A DNA stretch of 64,000 bases from contig NZ_GL586311.1 in the NCBI RefSeq assembly GCF_000184945.1, positions 23,663-87,662 on the forward strand, read 5' to 3'. The notes under the pieces were generated by a model. It saw only the letters and a program-made list of their open reading frames with translations. It searched no databases and had not been told where the DNA came from. Source of the DNA: Segatella buccae ATCC 33574. Lineage in GTDB: Bacteria > Bacteroidota > Bacteroidia > Bacteroidales > Bacteroidaceae. Both the position numbers and the translations under genes were made by a program. This document shows positions 45,701-54,182 of the stretch, piece by piece. Positions within the stretch are counted from its first letter, which is position 1, and every line of letters begins with the position of its first letter.

Positions 45701-45975
45701 GTAATCATGGCCATGCCGTCGTTGGTGGCCTGCGAGGTCATGTAGGTCATGTTCTCCACGCCGTTAATACTTTCCTCAAGTGGGGTGATCACGGAGTTGA
45801 GCACGGTCTGAGCGTCGGCACCCTGGTAGATGGTCGACACGGAAATGGTTGGCGGCGCAATATCGGGATATTGCTCGATCGGCAGCGAAACCAAGCCGAT
45901 CAAACCCAGCAGCACAAGGAAGACGGAAATCACCGTCGAAAGCACCGGGCGCTCTATAAATCTTGTAAATGTCAT
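42715..45975 (-). CDS. RND efflux pump, HAE1 (AcrB/MexB) family
   Basis: Proton-driven inner membrane transporter of 1086 residues, with 12 membrane segments and two large periplasmic loops. The proton relay pair is visible in TM4 as AIVVDDAIVVVEAV (Asp-Asp near residue 407), and the N-terminus MTFTRFIERPVLSTVISV is typical. The C-terminal cytoplasmic tail is about 40 residues and charged. It is the second gene of the operon, 37 bases after the adaptor. Confidence 0.96.
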   Translation of the reverse strand: MTFTRFIERPVLSTVISVFLVLLGLIGLVSLPIEQYPDIAPPTISVSTIYQGADAQTVLNSVITPLEESINGVENMTYMTSQATNDGMAMITIYFKQGTNADMAAVNVQNRVSQAQALLPAEVTQVGVTTSKRQTSNVIMYSLTTEDGRYDAEFVTNYNDINIVPALKRVTGVGNVQDFSTKTYSMRIWLQPDKMKQYGLIPSDITAALAEQNIEAAPGKFGEQSNVSFEYVMRYKGRLKTPTEYGNIIISTNNNGQTLHLRDVAKIELGGLSYSVGQKNNNQPSAMGMVQQIAGSNANDIAKGVKAELEKQAKNFPPGLEYKINYDVTEFLYASIEEVVMTLVITFILVFFVVYIFLQDFRSTLIPLIAVPVSLIGTFLFLWIFGFSINLLTLSALLLAIAIVVDDAIVVVEAVHAKLDLGYKSSKTAAIDAMNEISGAIISITLVMAAVFVPVSFISGTSGTFYREFGVTMAVAIVISAINALTLSPALCAIFLKPHDENGHEKKMSMVDRFHASFNTAFDKVVGKYKKGVENLIGHRIITAVSVVVGIAVLVFTMATTKTGLVPDEDTGVVFVTISLPPATSQAETQKVTDQVDAMLANNPAVQSRQQIVGYNFIAGQGSDQATFIVKLKPFDERPSGFFHKLAGLWEGDGIMRFFVDPMANTSVLGMIYKQISNIKGAQILAFGPPMISGFGATNGLTFSMQDKTGGSLDKFFKVTKDYLKALNERPEIKTAMTSYNPSYPQYMVDVDVAKCKQSGISPRVVLSTLQGYYGGLYASNFNSYGKLYRVMVQGDAASRMRPGDLTNIYVRTPSGMVPVGEYCSLTRVYGPSNVNRFNLFTSININATPADGYSSGEAIKAVEEVAAQTLPAGYGYDFSGLTRSEQESSNTTAIIFVLCIVFVYLILSAQYESYLLPLSVILSLPFGLGGAFIFTQLFGHQNDIYMQIALIMLIGLLAKNAILIVEFALERRRTGMAIKYSAILGAASRLRPILMTGMAMVIGLLPMMFASGVGKNGNQTLGAAAVGGMLIGMMIQIFVVPALFVIFEYLQEKFKPIEFGDEENKEVASELQPYTRRPIEYKVEE

Positions 45976-46012
45976 ATTCCTGTTGTCTTTAAAACAAACT
46001 TCAGTGTTATCC

Positions 46013-47206
46013 TTACTTGCTCATGGCATCGATGAAGCCCTTGGCGCTGCCCTGCGAAGCACTCATCTTCACGGCATCGGCAATCTTCTTTTCGTATTGA
46101 GCTTCGGTGATGGGCTTGATTTCCATACCGTCGGTGAGCGAAGTGATCCCCTTGGTCACGATGCGGTCGCCCACATGCAAGCCGCCGGTCACCACATAGT
46201 GGTTGCCATCGTTCTGCGGATCGACGGTGATTTCGGTATATTTCACCTTATTGCCCTTGCCCACGGTATAGACGAATATCTTGTTCTGCACCTCGGTGGT
46301 CACAGTCTGCGGAATAACAATAGCATTGCTGTTGTCGCGCGGCACGACGATGGTACCCGAGCCGCCGCTCTTCAGCAACCGTTCTGGGTTGGGAAAGCGG
46401 GCTATCATAGACACCGAACCGGTGGCGGCGTCGATCACACCGCTCACCTTGGTCACTTTGCCGGGATGCTTATAGGTGGTGCCATCGGAGAGCAACAGCT
46501 TCACCGGAGGATAGGCACTGATGGCTGCATGGGTGCTGCCGGCCGTCTTGGTGAGGTCGAGTATGTCTTTCTCGGTTACGGAGAAATACACTTCCACCGT
46601 GGCCACATCCGAAACGGTGGTCAGTGCATCGACACTACCTGCGCTCACGAGTGCTCCCACCTTGTAGGGCAGGCTGCCCACCACACCGTTGGCAGGACTC
46701 TTCACATAGCAGAAGCCGAGCGTCTCCTGTGCGGAGGCCAAAGCGGCTTTAGCCTGTGCCACGGCTGCCATGGCCGTCTCGTAGGAGTTTTGAGACGATT
46801 GTAACTCGTAGGAACCTATCACGTTGCTCTTGAAGAGTTTCTGGCTGTTTTCATAGGTGAGCTTGGCGGTGTTGAGCTGCGACTTGGCCGAGTTCACTGA
46901 GGCTTGTGCTTGGCGCACGGCAGCCTGATAGGTGGTGTTGTCGATCACGAACAACAGCTGGCCGGCTTTCACGGCCTGCCCCTCCTGCACACACACTTTC
47001 GTGATGAATCCCGACACCTTCGGACGGATTTGCACATCCTGCACGCCCTTGATGGTAGCCGGATAAGTGGTCTGCAACTCGGCATTTTGCGAGCCTATCG
47101 TCACCACGGGATACTCATTATCACCCATCTTCATGTTTCCTTTGTTTCCACAAGAAGCCAACAAGAGGGCAACTGCTGCAATAAGTAAATTGCTCTTCAT
47201 ATTCAT
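46013..47206 (-). CDS. RND efflux periplasmic adaptor lipoprotein
   Basis: Membrane fusion protein that joins pump and outer membrane duct. The 397-residue precursor has a lipoprotein signal (LLASC, Cys near residue 19-20), the lipoyl/hairpin region beginning near VRPKVSG-like sequence (IRPKVSGFITKV), a coiled hairpin (about 95-160) and beta-barrel and membrane-proximal domains. The first gene of the operon; an alternative ATG at 47200 would remove two residues. A -7 box TAATTTTG lies at 47410-47403 (minus), suggesting a leader of about 190 bases. No repressor gene is adjacent. Confidence 0.94.
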   Translation of the reverse strand: MNMKSNLLIAAVALLLASCGNKGNMKMGDNEYPVVTIGSQNAELQTTYPATIKGVQDVQIRPKVSGFITKVCVQEGQAVKAGQLLFVIDNTTYQAAVRQAQASVNSAKSQLNTAKLTYENSQKLFKSNVIGSYELQSSQNSYETAMAAVAQAKAALASAQETLGFCYVKSPANGVVGSLPYKVGALVSAGSVDALTTVSDVATVEVYFSVTEKDILDLTKTAGSTHAAISAYPPVKLLLSDGTTYKHPGKVTKVSGVIDAATGSVSMIARFPNPERLLKSGGSGTIVVPRDNSNAIVIPQTVTTEVQNKIFVYTVGKGNKVKYTEITVDPQNDGNHYVVTGGLHVGDRIVTKGITSLTDGMEIKPITEAQYEKKIADAVKMSASQGSAKGFIDAMSK

Positions 47207-47705
47207 ACCTATTATATATTAGTGATTGATTTTTATCTTTTATAACTTCTACCTATACGCCTGAACCGTTTCGAAAGAACACCGGAGGCCCGGCTTGTGA
47301 AGAAAACACGCATGTCAACACATGCCCGAACTATCGTATCTGCCTATATTTCCTCTCCCTCTTTAAGGAAACCGAAACGCTGGGTTTAGTTTTTTAACGA
47401 TGCAAAATTACTACAATTCCAACAAAAGTATTCTCATAGGCCATGTTTTTTAACATAGTTTACGGAATGAATGATATGCAGAAATCACGTAATAAAAGTA
47501 TCGACAGATTTGCTCGAACCTGTTTCCAAAACAGAACGTCATCTTCAATGAACATGAGAAAAGAAAAAGGGAATGACAAACAAAAGCCTAATGTGTGCGA
47601 GATGTCGCTTGTATCCTATCCACTCAAAAAGGGACAGAAAGTGGAAAATGAATGCTTTGGAACATAGATACAGCGTGAAAATAAGTCAAGAATATTCATT
47701 GTTGG
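47207..47705. other. Upstream region of the RND operon
   Basis: Contains a probable -7 box (47403-47410, minus strand) and a short 74-codon frame at 47443-47667 that has no similarity I recognise and no clear ribosome site. No divergent regulator gene is present, although efflux operons often have one. Confidence 0.5.
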
Positions 47706-47775
47706 TTTGCAAAAACGTCATTTCTGATGTATCTTTGCAATAGCAAGGGGGAGCGCGTATGCGTTTCCCTTTTTT
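47706..47775 (+). repeat. Promoter-hairpin micro-element, copy C
   Basis: TTTG at 47706-47709, 20 bp, TATCTTTG at 47730-47737, then a hairpin (GGGGAGCGC 47748-47756, loop GTAT, GCGTTTCCC 47761-47769) and six T residues. It forms the left end of a composite element that reads in the opposite direction to copy A. Confidence 0.8.
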
Positions 47776-47794
47776 AGTGCTCCAACCTTCCAAC

Positions 47795-48047
47795 AGCCCC
47801 CCAAACCCCAAAAAGGGGCTTTTAGGGCCCGGATGGCTTTGCAAAAGGGCCACACTTGGAATGTCATTCGGCCCAAACGAGCTGCCAAGTGTGGCCCTTT
47901 CGCATTGTCATTCGGGCCGAACGAGAACAAGACTTTGCTTTTATGGATAATTCAGAATGACTTTTCAAGGATTTAAGAGCGGTGTTCGTGTGTTTCATGT
48001 AAGGCTTTTTCAAAATGTTTAATACTTTTCGCTATACATGCAAGGGG
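47795..48047 (+). repeat. Middle part of composite element, copy C
   Basis: The GC-rich module contains a perfect 16-bp stem (47844-47859 with 47885-47900) plus CATTCGG units. It is followed by the AT-rich block (TGTAAGGCTTTTTCAAAATG near 47998-48017 and CGCTATACATGCAAGG) that matches copies A and D in reverse orientation. Confidence 0.75.
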
Positions 48048-48069
48048 AAGATTCAAAAAATCAAGGAGC

Positions 48070-48252
48070 TAAAGATGCAAACACCCTGACGGGCATGTAG
48101 GGGCAGCGCTTTATGCCTGCCCACACGGGCCGATAGGACCGTATCATCGCGAGGGATGTCGGAAACATTTGTGGGAACATACGATTTTTCAAATCGTGCG
48201 GGCAGGCATAAAGCGCTGCCCCTACATGCCCGCCAGGGTGTTTGCATCTTTA
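48070..48252 (+). repeat. MITE-like palindromic element, copy 2
   Basis: A 183-bp unit with terminal inverted repeats of about 58 bp (48070-48127 and 48195-48252) differing at two or so positions. Each arm contains GGGGCAGCGCTTTATGCC. The centre carries ACGATTT/AAATCGT. I see no clear target-site duplication and no transposase gene. It is the reverse-oriented partner of 17955-18120. Confidence 0.85.
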
Positions 48253-48310
48253 AATCTTCCAATTTCTGAATTTTAGTTCCCTTTCAGCTGCTATCGGACA
48301 TTCGGAAAAA

Positions 48311-49777
48311 TCAGCCGCCGGTCTCCACGCTCAGCCCCATCCGGGCGGCTTTTTGCATGAGCAACGCCATAAGTGGTTCGCGCTCGTTGGGCACTTCATT
48401 GTCAAGCACCGCATTTTTGAGCACCTGCTTGAGTGTGCCCACCTCTCTACAAGGGGGCAAATGGAACATTTCCATGATTTCATTGCCATCGATGACGGGT
48501 TGCAGCAAACGCTTGTAGTCACGCTCCCGAAGGTCGGCAATCTTTTCGCGAACGATGCGGAAGTTTTCAAGGAAACGAGCCTTTCGCACTTGATTCTTGC
48601 TTGTGATGTCGGCTTCGCAGAGCAACATGAGATCGTCTATGTCGTCACCGGCGTCATTCACCAGTCGGCGCACGGCACTGTCGGTCACCTCCTCGTCGGC
48701 AATGGCAATGGGACGCATGTGCAGCTCCACAAGTTTCTGCACATATTTCATCTTGGCATCCATGGGCAGTTTCATGCGACGGAAGATGTCGGCCACCATA
48801 CGCGCACCGATGTTGTTGTGGTTGTGGAATGTCCATCCCTGCACGTTGTCCCAACGCTTGCTACGCGGTTTACCGATGTCGTGGAACAGAGCGGCCCAAC
48901 GAATCCAAAGATGGGTCTCGGGCGAAGGGCAATCGGGAGCCGATGCAGCCCGGCACACGTTTTCGAGCACTTCAAGCGTGTGGTAATAATTGTTCTTGTG
49001 AGCACGTCCGTTGCGTGTCTCCACAATGTCGAGCTGGCAGAGTTCGGGCAGGATGAGGTATAAAAGTCCTGTTTCATGGAGGTAGTAGAAACCTTTGCTG
49101 GGATGGGGGGCGAGCATTATTTTATTCATCTCGTCGGCTATGCGCTCACCGCTGACAATCTTCAGTCGCCGGGCATTGCGCGAAAGAGCATCGTAGGTCG
49201 CGGGCTCGATGTCGAAATTGAGCTGTGTGGCAAAGCGCACGCAGCGCATCATGCGCAGAGGGTCGTCAGAGAAAGTGATGTCGGGATCGAGCGGCGTGGC
49301 AATGATGCCCTCCTCCAAGTCGCGGATACCGTCGAAGGGATCAACGAGTTGGCCGAAGCGGTCGCCGTTGAGACACACGGCAAGGGCATTGATGGTAAAG
49401 TCGCGCCGGTTTTGGTCATCTTCGAGCGTACCGTTTTCGACCACCGGCTTGCGCGAGTCGTGGCTGTAACTTTCCTTGCGGGCTCCCACAAATTCCACTT
49501 CCAGCCCTTTATATTTCACCTGCGCCGTCCCGAAATTGCGGAACACCGAAATGTGGGCCTTGCGCCCCAACTGCTTCTTCAAGGCATCGGCCACCTGTAT
49601 GCCGCTGCCCACCACCACCACGTCGATGTCGCCTGACGGGCGTTCGAGGAACAAATCGCGCACGTAGCCGCCCACCACATAGCACTCCGCATGTAGCGAA
49701 TCGGCTGCACGGGATATTTGATGGAAGATGTCTTTATCGAGTAATTGCGCCAAATCGGCGTCAGTAAGATACCTCAT
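48311..49777 (-). CDS. cca: CCA-adding/poly(A) polymerase family tRNA nucleotidyltransferase with HD domain
   Basis: Adds or repairs the 3' CCA of tRNAs. The 488-residue protein begins MRYLTDADL at the ATG 49777; a longer reading would start at TTG 49801, which falls in the -7 box TACCTTTG (49806-49799, minus). The nucleotidyltransferase head has VVGGYVRDLFL and GDIDVVVVG with the metal aspartates, then the RRDFTINA motif. The C-terminal half carries an HD domain (ALFHDIGKP). Whether it adds CCA or poly(A) cannot be settled by sequence alone. Confidence 0.92.
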   Translation of the reverse strand: MRYLTDADLAQLLDKDIFHQISRAADSLHAECYVVGGYVRDLFLERPSGDIDVVVVGSGIQVADALKKQLGRKAHISVFRNFGTAQVKYKGLEVEFVGARKESYSHDSRKPVVENGTLEDDQNRRDFTINALAVCLNGDRFGQLVDPFDGIRDLEEGIIATPLDPDITFSDDPLRMMRCVRFATQLNFDIEPATYDALSRNARRLKIVSGERIADEMNKIMLAPHPSKGFYYLHETGLLYLILPELCQLDIVETRNGRAHKNNYYHTLEVLENVCRAASAPDCPSPETHLWIRWAALFHDIGKPRSKRWDNVQGWTFHNHNNIGARMVADIFRRMKLPMDAKMKYVQKLVELHMRPIAIADEEVTDSAVRRLVNDAGDDIDDLMLLCEADITSKNQVRKARFLENFRIVREKIADLRERDYKRLLQPVIDGNEIMEMFHLPPCREVGTLKQVLKNAVLDNEVPNEREPLMALLMQKAARMGLSVETGG

Positions 49778-49848
49778 TCGTTTTGATTTTTGCGAATGCA
49801 AAGGTACGAAAAGTTTTTTATATACATTATTAATAGAAAGGGATTTTA

Positions 49849-49880
49849 TTTGGCAGTTTCATTCGAAATGCTTAAATTTG
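49849..49880 (+). promoter_or_regulatory. Promoter of the DUF1599-DoxX/TPI transcript
   Basis: TTTG at 49849-49852, 20 bp, TAAATTTG at 49873-49880; it fixes the DUF1599 start at 49901. Confidence 0.82.
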
Positions 49881-49900
49881 CAGCAAATTTAGAAGTTCTG

Positions 49901-50458
49901 ATGACAGACACAAACCAAACAGAAGAGCAGTTCAAAAGCGTGCTGACAGAGTGCCGCACGCTATTTGAGAAAAAACTCCACGACTATGGTGCCTCATGGC
50001 GCATCCTGCGTCCTTCCGCCCTCACCGACCAGCTTTTCATCAAAGCCAAGCGCATACGCTCGCTTGAAATCAAGAAGGAGTCGCGCGTGGGCGACGGCAT
50101 ACGGCCGGAGTTCATTGCCCTGATCAATTACGGCATTGTGGGACTGGTGCAACTGGCCAAAGGATTTGTCGACGAAGTGGACATGAGGCCCGAGGAGGCC
50201 TTGGCACTCTACGACAGATACGCCCGCGAGGCACTGGAACTCATGCTCAAGAAAAACCACGACTATGACGAGGCGTGGCGCTCGATGCGCGTGAGCAGTT
50301 ATACGGACTTCATTCTGACTAAAATCCAGCGCATAAAAGAGTTGGAAGACCTGCATGGCGAGGCGTTCGTGAGCGAAGGCATTGACGCCAACTACATGGA
50401 CATCATCAACTATGCCGTGTTCGGAGCCATCCGCATGAAGGAAGGCGAAGCGCAATGA
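49901..50458 (+). CDS. DUF1599 protein
   Basis: A 185-residue cytoplasmic protein made of two similar halves, each with a KxHDYGxSWR-like motif: [13 protein letters not shown] near residue 27 and [13 protein letters not shown] near residue 118. This internal duplication is typical of DUF1599, which is distantly like nucleotide-handling all-alpha folds. The function is unknown. The ATG 49901 is chosen because a consensus promoter ends at 49880 inside the longer open frame. It overlaps the next gene by four bases (ATGA). Confidence 0.88.
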   Translation: MTDTNQTEEQFKSVLTECRTLFEKKLHDYGASWRILRPSALTDQLFIKAKRIRSLEIKKESRVGDGIRPEFIALINYGIVGLVQLAKGFVDEVDMRPEEALALYDRYAREALELMLKKNHDYDEAWRSMRVSSYTDFILTKIQRIKELEDLHGEAFVSEGIDANYMDIINYAVFGAIRMKEGEAQ

Positions 50459-52533
50459 GTAGACTGGCGGTCAACATCTGCCGGCTGCTGCTGGCACTCG
50501 TGTTCATTTTTTCGGGCTATGTGAAAGCCATAGACCCGCTGGGCACACTCTACAAGTTGGGCGACTACATGAAGGCCGTGGGCCTCGAGGGTGCCCTGCC
50601 CGATTGGGTGCTGTTAACTTTCTCAATAGGGTTGGCAGCTGTGGAGTTCTGTCTGGGCATATTCCTGCTGTTCGCCATCAGGCGCCGACAGACCTCGTGG
50701 GCCACCGTGGGCCTACTCTCGGTGATGACGGCGGTGACGCTGTGGCTGGCCATAGCCAACCCCATCAGCGACTGCGGATGCTTCGGGGATGCCGTCAAAC
50801 TGACCAACACGCAGACGCTGTGGAAGAACATCGCCTTGCTGACGATGGCCGTCGTGACGGCATGGAGACCACTCAAGATGATGAGATTCGTGTCGGAATC
50901 CAACCAGTGGATTGTCATCAATTACACGATTTTCTTCATCATCGTCTCGAGTGCGTGGAGCTTGTGGACACTACCGATGTTCGACTTCCGTCCCTATCAC
51001 ATCGGAGCCGACCTCAAAAAAGGTATGCAGATGCCCCCGGGAGCAGAGCAACCGGAGTTTGAAACCACTTTCATTTTGCGGAAAAACGGTGTGCAGAAAG
51101 AGTTCACGCTCAACAATTATCCCGACAGCACATGGGAGTTTGTGGACAGCAAGACTGTTCAAACCAAGGCCGGCTATGAGCCACCCATACACGATTTCGA
51201 CATCACGCCGATAGGTTCGGACGGGCAACCGGCCGGAGAGTCGGTCACCGACAGCATTCTCGACAACAAGGGATACAGCTTTCTGCTCATTTCCCCGCAT
51301 CTGGAAACAGCCGATGACACCAATTTTGGCGATATAGACCAACTATACGAGTATGCGCAGGAGCATGGCTACGGCTTCTACTGCCTCACGGCAAGCACGC
51401 CGAAAGCCATTAGGCACTGGCAGGACATCACCGGGGCGGAATACAACTTCTATGCTACCGACGAGACAACGCTCAAGACCATCATCCGCAGCAACCCGGG
51501 ACTGATGCTCATCAAGCACGGAGTGGTGATCCGTAAATGGAGCCACAACAGACTGCCCAAGACAGACGAACTGGTGCAACCGCTCGAAAAATCGGAGTTG
51601 GGACAACTGCCCGACGACACGATACCGGGCAAAATACTCAAAATTGTACTCTGGTTCGTACTTCCACTGTTTGTGCTCACCTTGGCCGACCGACTGTGGG
51701 CATGGAGCAGATGGCTGAAACGAAAGCAAGAATCTAACAGAATATATCAACTCTTAAAAAAGAAAAGGAAAATGAGAAAGAAAATTGTAGCAGGCAACTG
51801 GAAAATGAACATGAACCTGCAAGACGGTGTGGCATTGGCAAAGGAAATCAATGAGGCTCTTATTGCCGACAAACCCAACTGCGATGTGGTGATTTGCACA
51901 CCGTTCATCCATTTGGCAAGCGTGGCTCAGGTGCTTGATTCGAAGGTCGTCGGACTCGGTGCCGAGAACTGCGCCGACAAGGAGAAGGGTGCCTACACGG
52001 GCGAAGTGTCTGCCGAGATGGTGAAGAGCACAGGAGCACAGTATGTGATTCTGGGCCACTCCGAGCGTCGCCAGTACTACGGTGAGACTGCTGAGATTCT
52101 GAAAGAGAAGGTGCAGCTGGCTCTGGCCAACGGTCTGAAGGTTATCTTCTGCATCGGTGAAACTCTCGAAGAGCGCGAAGCCAACAAGCAGAACGAGGTG
52201 GTAAAAGCCGAACTCGAAGGTTCTGTCTACAACCTGAACGCCGAGGAATGGAAAAACATCATCCTCGCCTACGAACCGATTTGGGCTATCGGCACCGGCA
52301 AGACCGCTACAGCCGAGCAGGCCGAAGAGATGCTGGCCTACATCCGTTCTACCGTGGCCGAGAAGTATGGTGCCGTAGTTGCCGAGGATACAACTATCCT
52401 TTATGGCGGCAGCTGCAAAGCAAGCAATGCTCCCGAGCTTTTCTCCAAACCCGACATCGACGGTGGACTGATTGGCGGTGCTTCTCTGAAGACAGCCGAC
52501 TTCAAGGGCATCATCGACGCTTGGAAGAAGTAA
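50455..52533 (+). CDS. DoxX/BT_3928-like membrane protein fused in frame to triosephosphate isomerase
   Basis: An uninterrupted 692-codon frame. Residues 1-438 form a DoxX/MauE-like membrane protein: four N-terminal membrane segments (about 5-25, 50-75, 82-100, 120-140) with the CGCFG motif (near 108-112), another at about 155-175, a periplasmic thioredoxin-like stretch and a last membrane segment near 395-415. Residues 440-692 are a complete TPI. The junction [18 protein letters not shown] has no stop codon. Either a membrane-tethered TPI is made, or TPI is also translated from ATG 51772, where a purine-rich tract precedes it. In related genomes these are usually two adjacent genes. Confidence 0.85.
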   Translation: MSRLAVNICRLLLALVFIFSGYVKAIDPLGTLYKLGDYMKAVGLEGALPDWVLLTFSIGLAAVEFCLGIFLLFAIRRRQTSWATVGLLSVMTAVTLWLAIANPISDCGCFGDAVKLTNTQTLWKNIALLTMAVVTAWRPLKMMRFVSESNQWIVINYTIFFIIVSSAWSLWTLPMFDFRPYHIGADLKKGMQMPPGAEQPEFETTFILRKNGVQKEFTLNNYPDSTWEFVDSKTVQTKAGYEPPIHDFDITPIGSDGQPAGESVTDSILDNKGYSFLLISPHLETADDTNFGDIDQLYEYAQEHGYGFYCLTASTPKAIRHWQDITGAEYNFYATDETTLKTIIRSNPGLMLIKHGVVIRKWSHNRLPKTDELVQPLEKSELGQLPDDTIPGKILKIVLWFVLPLFVLTLADRLWAWSRWLKRKQESNRIYQLLKKKRKMRKKIVAGNWKMNMNLQDGVALAKEINEALIADKPNCDVVICTPFIHLASVAQVLDSKVVGLGAENCADKEKGAYTGEVSAEMVKSTGAQYVILGHSERRQYYGETAEILKEKVQLALANGLKVIFCIGETLEEREANKQNEVVKAELEGSVYNLNAEEWKNIILAYEPIWAIGTGKTATAEQAEEMLAYIRSTVAEKYGAVVAEDTTILYGGSCKASNAPELFSKPDIDGGLIGGASLKTADFKGIIDAWKK
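51772..52533 (+). CDS. tpiA: Triosephosphate isomerase (domain or internally started protein)
   Basis: Interconverts dihydroxyacetone phosphate and glyceraldehyde 3-phosphate. From ATG 51772 the 253 residues form a normal-length TPI with NWKMN (catalytic Lys near 12), LGHSERR (catalytic His), [13 protein letters not shown] (catalytic Glu and loop 6) and YGGSCKASN phosphate site. AAGAAAAGGAAA just upstream could serve as a ribosome entry site. It is the only TPI in the window. This entry overlaps the fused frame listed above; which form is made needs protein data. Confidence 0.93.
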   Translation: MRKKIVAGNWKMNMNLQDGVALAKEINEALIADKPNCDVVICTPFIHLASVAQVLDSKVVGLGAENCADKEKGAYTGEVSAEMVKSTGAQYVILGHSERRQYYGETAEILKEKVQLALANGLKVIFCIGETLEEREANKQNEVVKAELEGSVYNLNAEEWKNIILAYEPIWAIGTGKTATAEQAEEMLAYIRSTVAEKYGAVVAEDTTILYGGSCKASNAPELFSKPDIDGGLIGGASLKTADFKGIIDAWKK

Positions 52534-52548
52534 ACAACTTATTATATG

Positions 52549-52578
52549 GGGAATCAGGGATTAGTGTCCCTGATTCCC
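52549..52578 (+). terminator. Hairpin between tpiA and the SPOR gene
   Basis: A perfect 12-bp stem (52549-52560 with 52567-52578), TTAGTG loop and a weak T-run. It may partly terminate or protect the 3' end of the tpiA message. Confidence 0.6.
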
Positions 52579-52601
52579 TATTTGACTAAAACGCTTTAGG
52601 T

Positions 52602-53288
52602 ATGAAACAATTCGTCTGTATCATCATCATCGCCCTATGCGCCGCACTGCCGGCCGGTGCCCAAAACTTTCTCGACCAGCTGCGCAAGAAGCAGGTGGGG
52701 CAAGGCACTGTGACCGTCAGCCAGAGCAAGGAAATCGACGAATTAGTCAATGGTAAGAGGACTGTGCGGCAGGAAGGAAATAACGTAACACCGCTTCCTG
52801 CCGGCAATGGAAAGGATAACAACGAACAGAAAAACGCCGCAACGCATGACAAGGTAGCCTCCACCAATGGCAAAGAGGGGGCCGGTCACGAAGCAAACGG
52901 CAACACACATGCCGAGGAGAAGAAAGAGACGGCTCACCGGGAAGCCGCTCACGCACCGGAGAACAGCGAGGAAGAGGCTGAAGCACCGGCCGTGGACATG
53001 CGCAAAAAGGTGATGCGCGGAAGCTACAAAGTGACAGGCTACCGTGTACAGGCATACGCCGGAGGCAATTCAAGAAACGATCGACAGAAGGCAGAACAGA
53101 TAGGCAACGCCATCAAAATGAAATACCCGACACAGCCGGTATACGTACACTTCTACTCGCCACGCTGGATTTGCCGCGTGGGCAACTTCAGAAGTTATGA
53201 AGAGGCGGCCCGTATGCTGGAACAAGTCAGAGCTATGGGCTACAAATCGGCCATCGTGGTAAAAGGTAAAATCACCGTTCAGAATTAA
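52602..53288 (+). CDS. SPOR domain protein
   Basis: A 228-residue exported protein: signal peptide (about 1-20, cleavage after AGA), a low-complexity charged linker (about 50-130, rich in Glu, Lys, Ala, His) and a C-terminal SPOR domain (about 145-225, starting YRVQAYAGG). SPOR domains bind denuded glycan strands at the division septum. The position between tpiA and folE is conserved in Bacteroidales. Confidence 0.88.
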   Translation: MKQFVCIIIIALCAALPAGAQNFLDQLRKKQVGQGTVTVSQSKEIDELVNGKRTVRQEGNNVTPLPAGNGKDNNEQKNAATHDKVASTNGKEGAGHEANGNTHAEEKKETAHREAAHAPENSEEEAEAPAVDMRKKVMRGSYKVTGYRVQAYAGGNSRNDRQKAEQIGNAIKMKYPTQPVYVHFYSPRWICRVGNFRSYEEAARMLEQVRAMGYKSAIVVKGKITVQN

Positions 53289-53428
53289 ATCCGGTGACCG
53301 TCCATGCAACTTAGACAGAATGTTGCAGAACGATTCACCGCTACACAAAGCTAGAGAATAAAGAATTGTCGGACTCTCGGGCGAGAACACCGAGTGAAGA
53401 CACACACCATACAGAAAGAACAGAACAC

Positions 53429-54022
53429 ATGAATCCGGAAACAGAATATCGCGAGGGACTCGACCAGCTCGCAGCACATTACAAAGAGGTATTGACACTT
53501 TTGGGAGAAGATCCCGACCGCGATGGGCTCCAAAAGACCCCCATGCGTGTGGCCAAAGCCATGCAGGTGCTCACGAGGGGATACACGCAAGACCCTCACA
53601 AGGTGCTCACCGATGCGCTCTTTGAAGAAAAATACAACCAAATGGTCATTGTCAAAGACATCGACTTCTTCTCCATGTGCGAGCACCATATACTCCCTTT
53701 CTACGGTAAGGCACACGTGGCCTACATCCCCAACGGCTATATCACAGGGCTGAGCAAAATAGCCCGTGTGGTCGACATATACAGCCATCGGCTGCAAGTG
53801 CAGGAACGCCTCACCCAACAAATCAAAGACTGCATTCAGGAGACGCTCAAACCGCAAGGCGTGATGGTGGTCATCGAGGCCAAGCACATGTGTATGCAGA
53901 TGCGCGGAGTGGAGAAACAGAACTCCATCACCACCACAAGCGATTTCAGCGGCGTGTTCAATTCGCTCACCACACGGCAGGAATTCATGAGTCTGCTGCG
54001 CGGGGAGTCAAAGAGAATCTAA
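53429..54022 (+). CDS. folE: GTP cyclohydrolase I
   Basis: Opens GTP to dihydroneopterin triphosphate, the first step of folate synthesis. The 197 residues contain [10 protein letters not shown] with zinc Cys and His residues, [10 protein letters not shown] and CMQMRGV (second zinc Cys). The ATG 53429 is used; a TTG further upstream (53366) would add a non-conserved tail. FolB and FolK, later in the pathway, are encoded elsewhere in the window. Confidence 0.96.
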   Translation: MNPETEYREGLDQLAAHYKEVLTLLGEDPDRDGLQKTPMRVAKAMQVLTRGYTQDPHKVLTDALFEEKYNQMVIVKDIDFFSMCEHHILPFYGKAHVAYIPNGYITGLSKIARVVDIYSHRLQVQERLTQQIKDCIQETLKPQGVMVVIEAKHMCMQMRGVEKQNSITTTSDFSGVFNSLTTRQEFMSLLRGESKRI

Positions 54023-54182
54023 CCAGCCTACCGGGCAGAAATGAGAATTTCAGCATCCGGGCGAGCGACAAATGAGCTTCATGCTCACTCCCTCATCATT
54101 CCATGCGGACAATTATGACACCAACGCATGGAACGCAATAAGGTATATTTTCATCTCCAAACAAAAGAACCAAAACTGACTT

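Noticed and set aside
47443..47667. 74-codon frame upstream of the RND operon
   Set aside because: It is short, low-complexity and lacks a convincing ribosome site; it lies in the leader region of the efflux operon.
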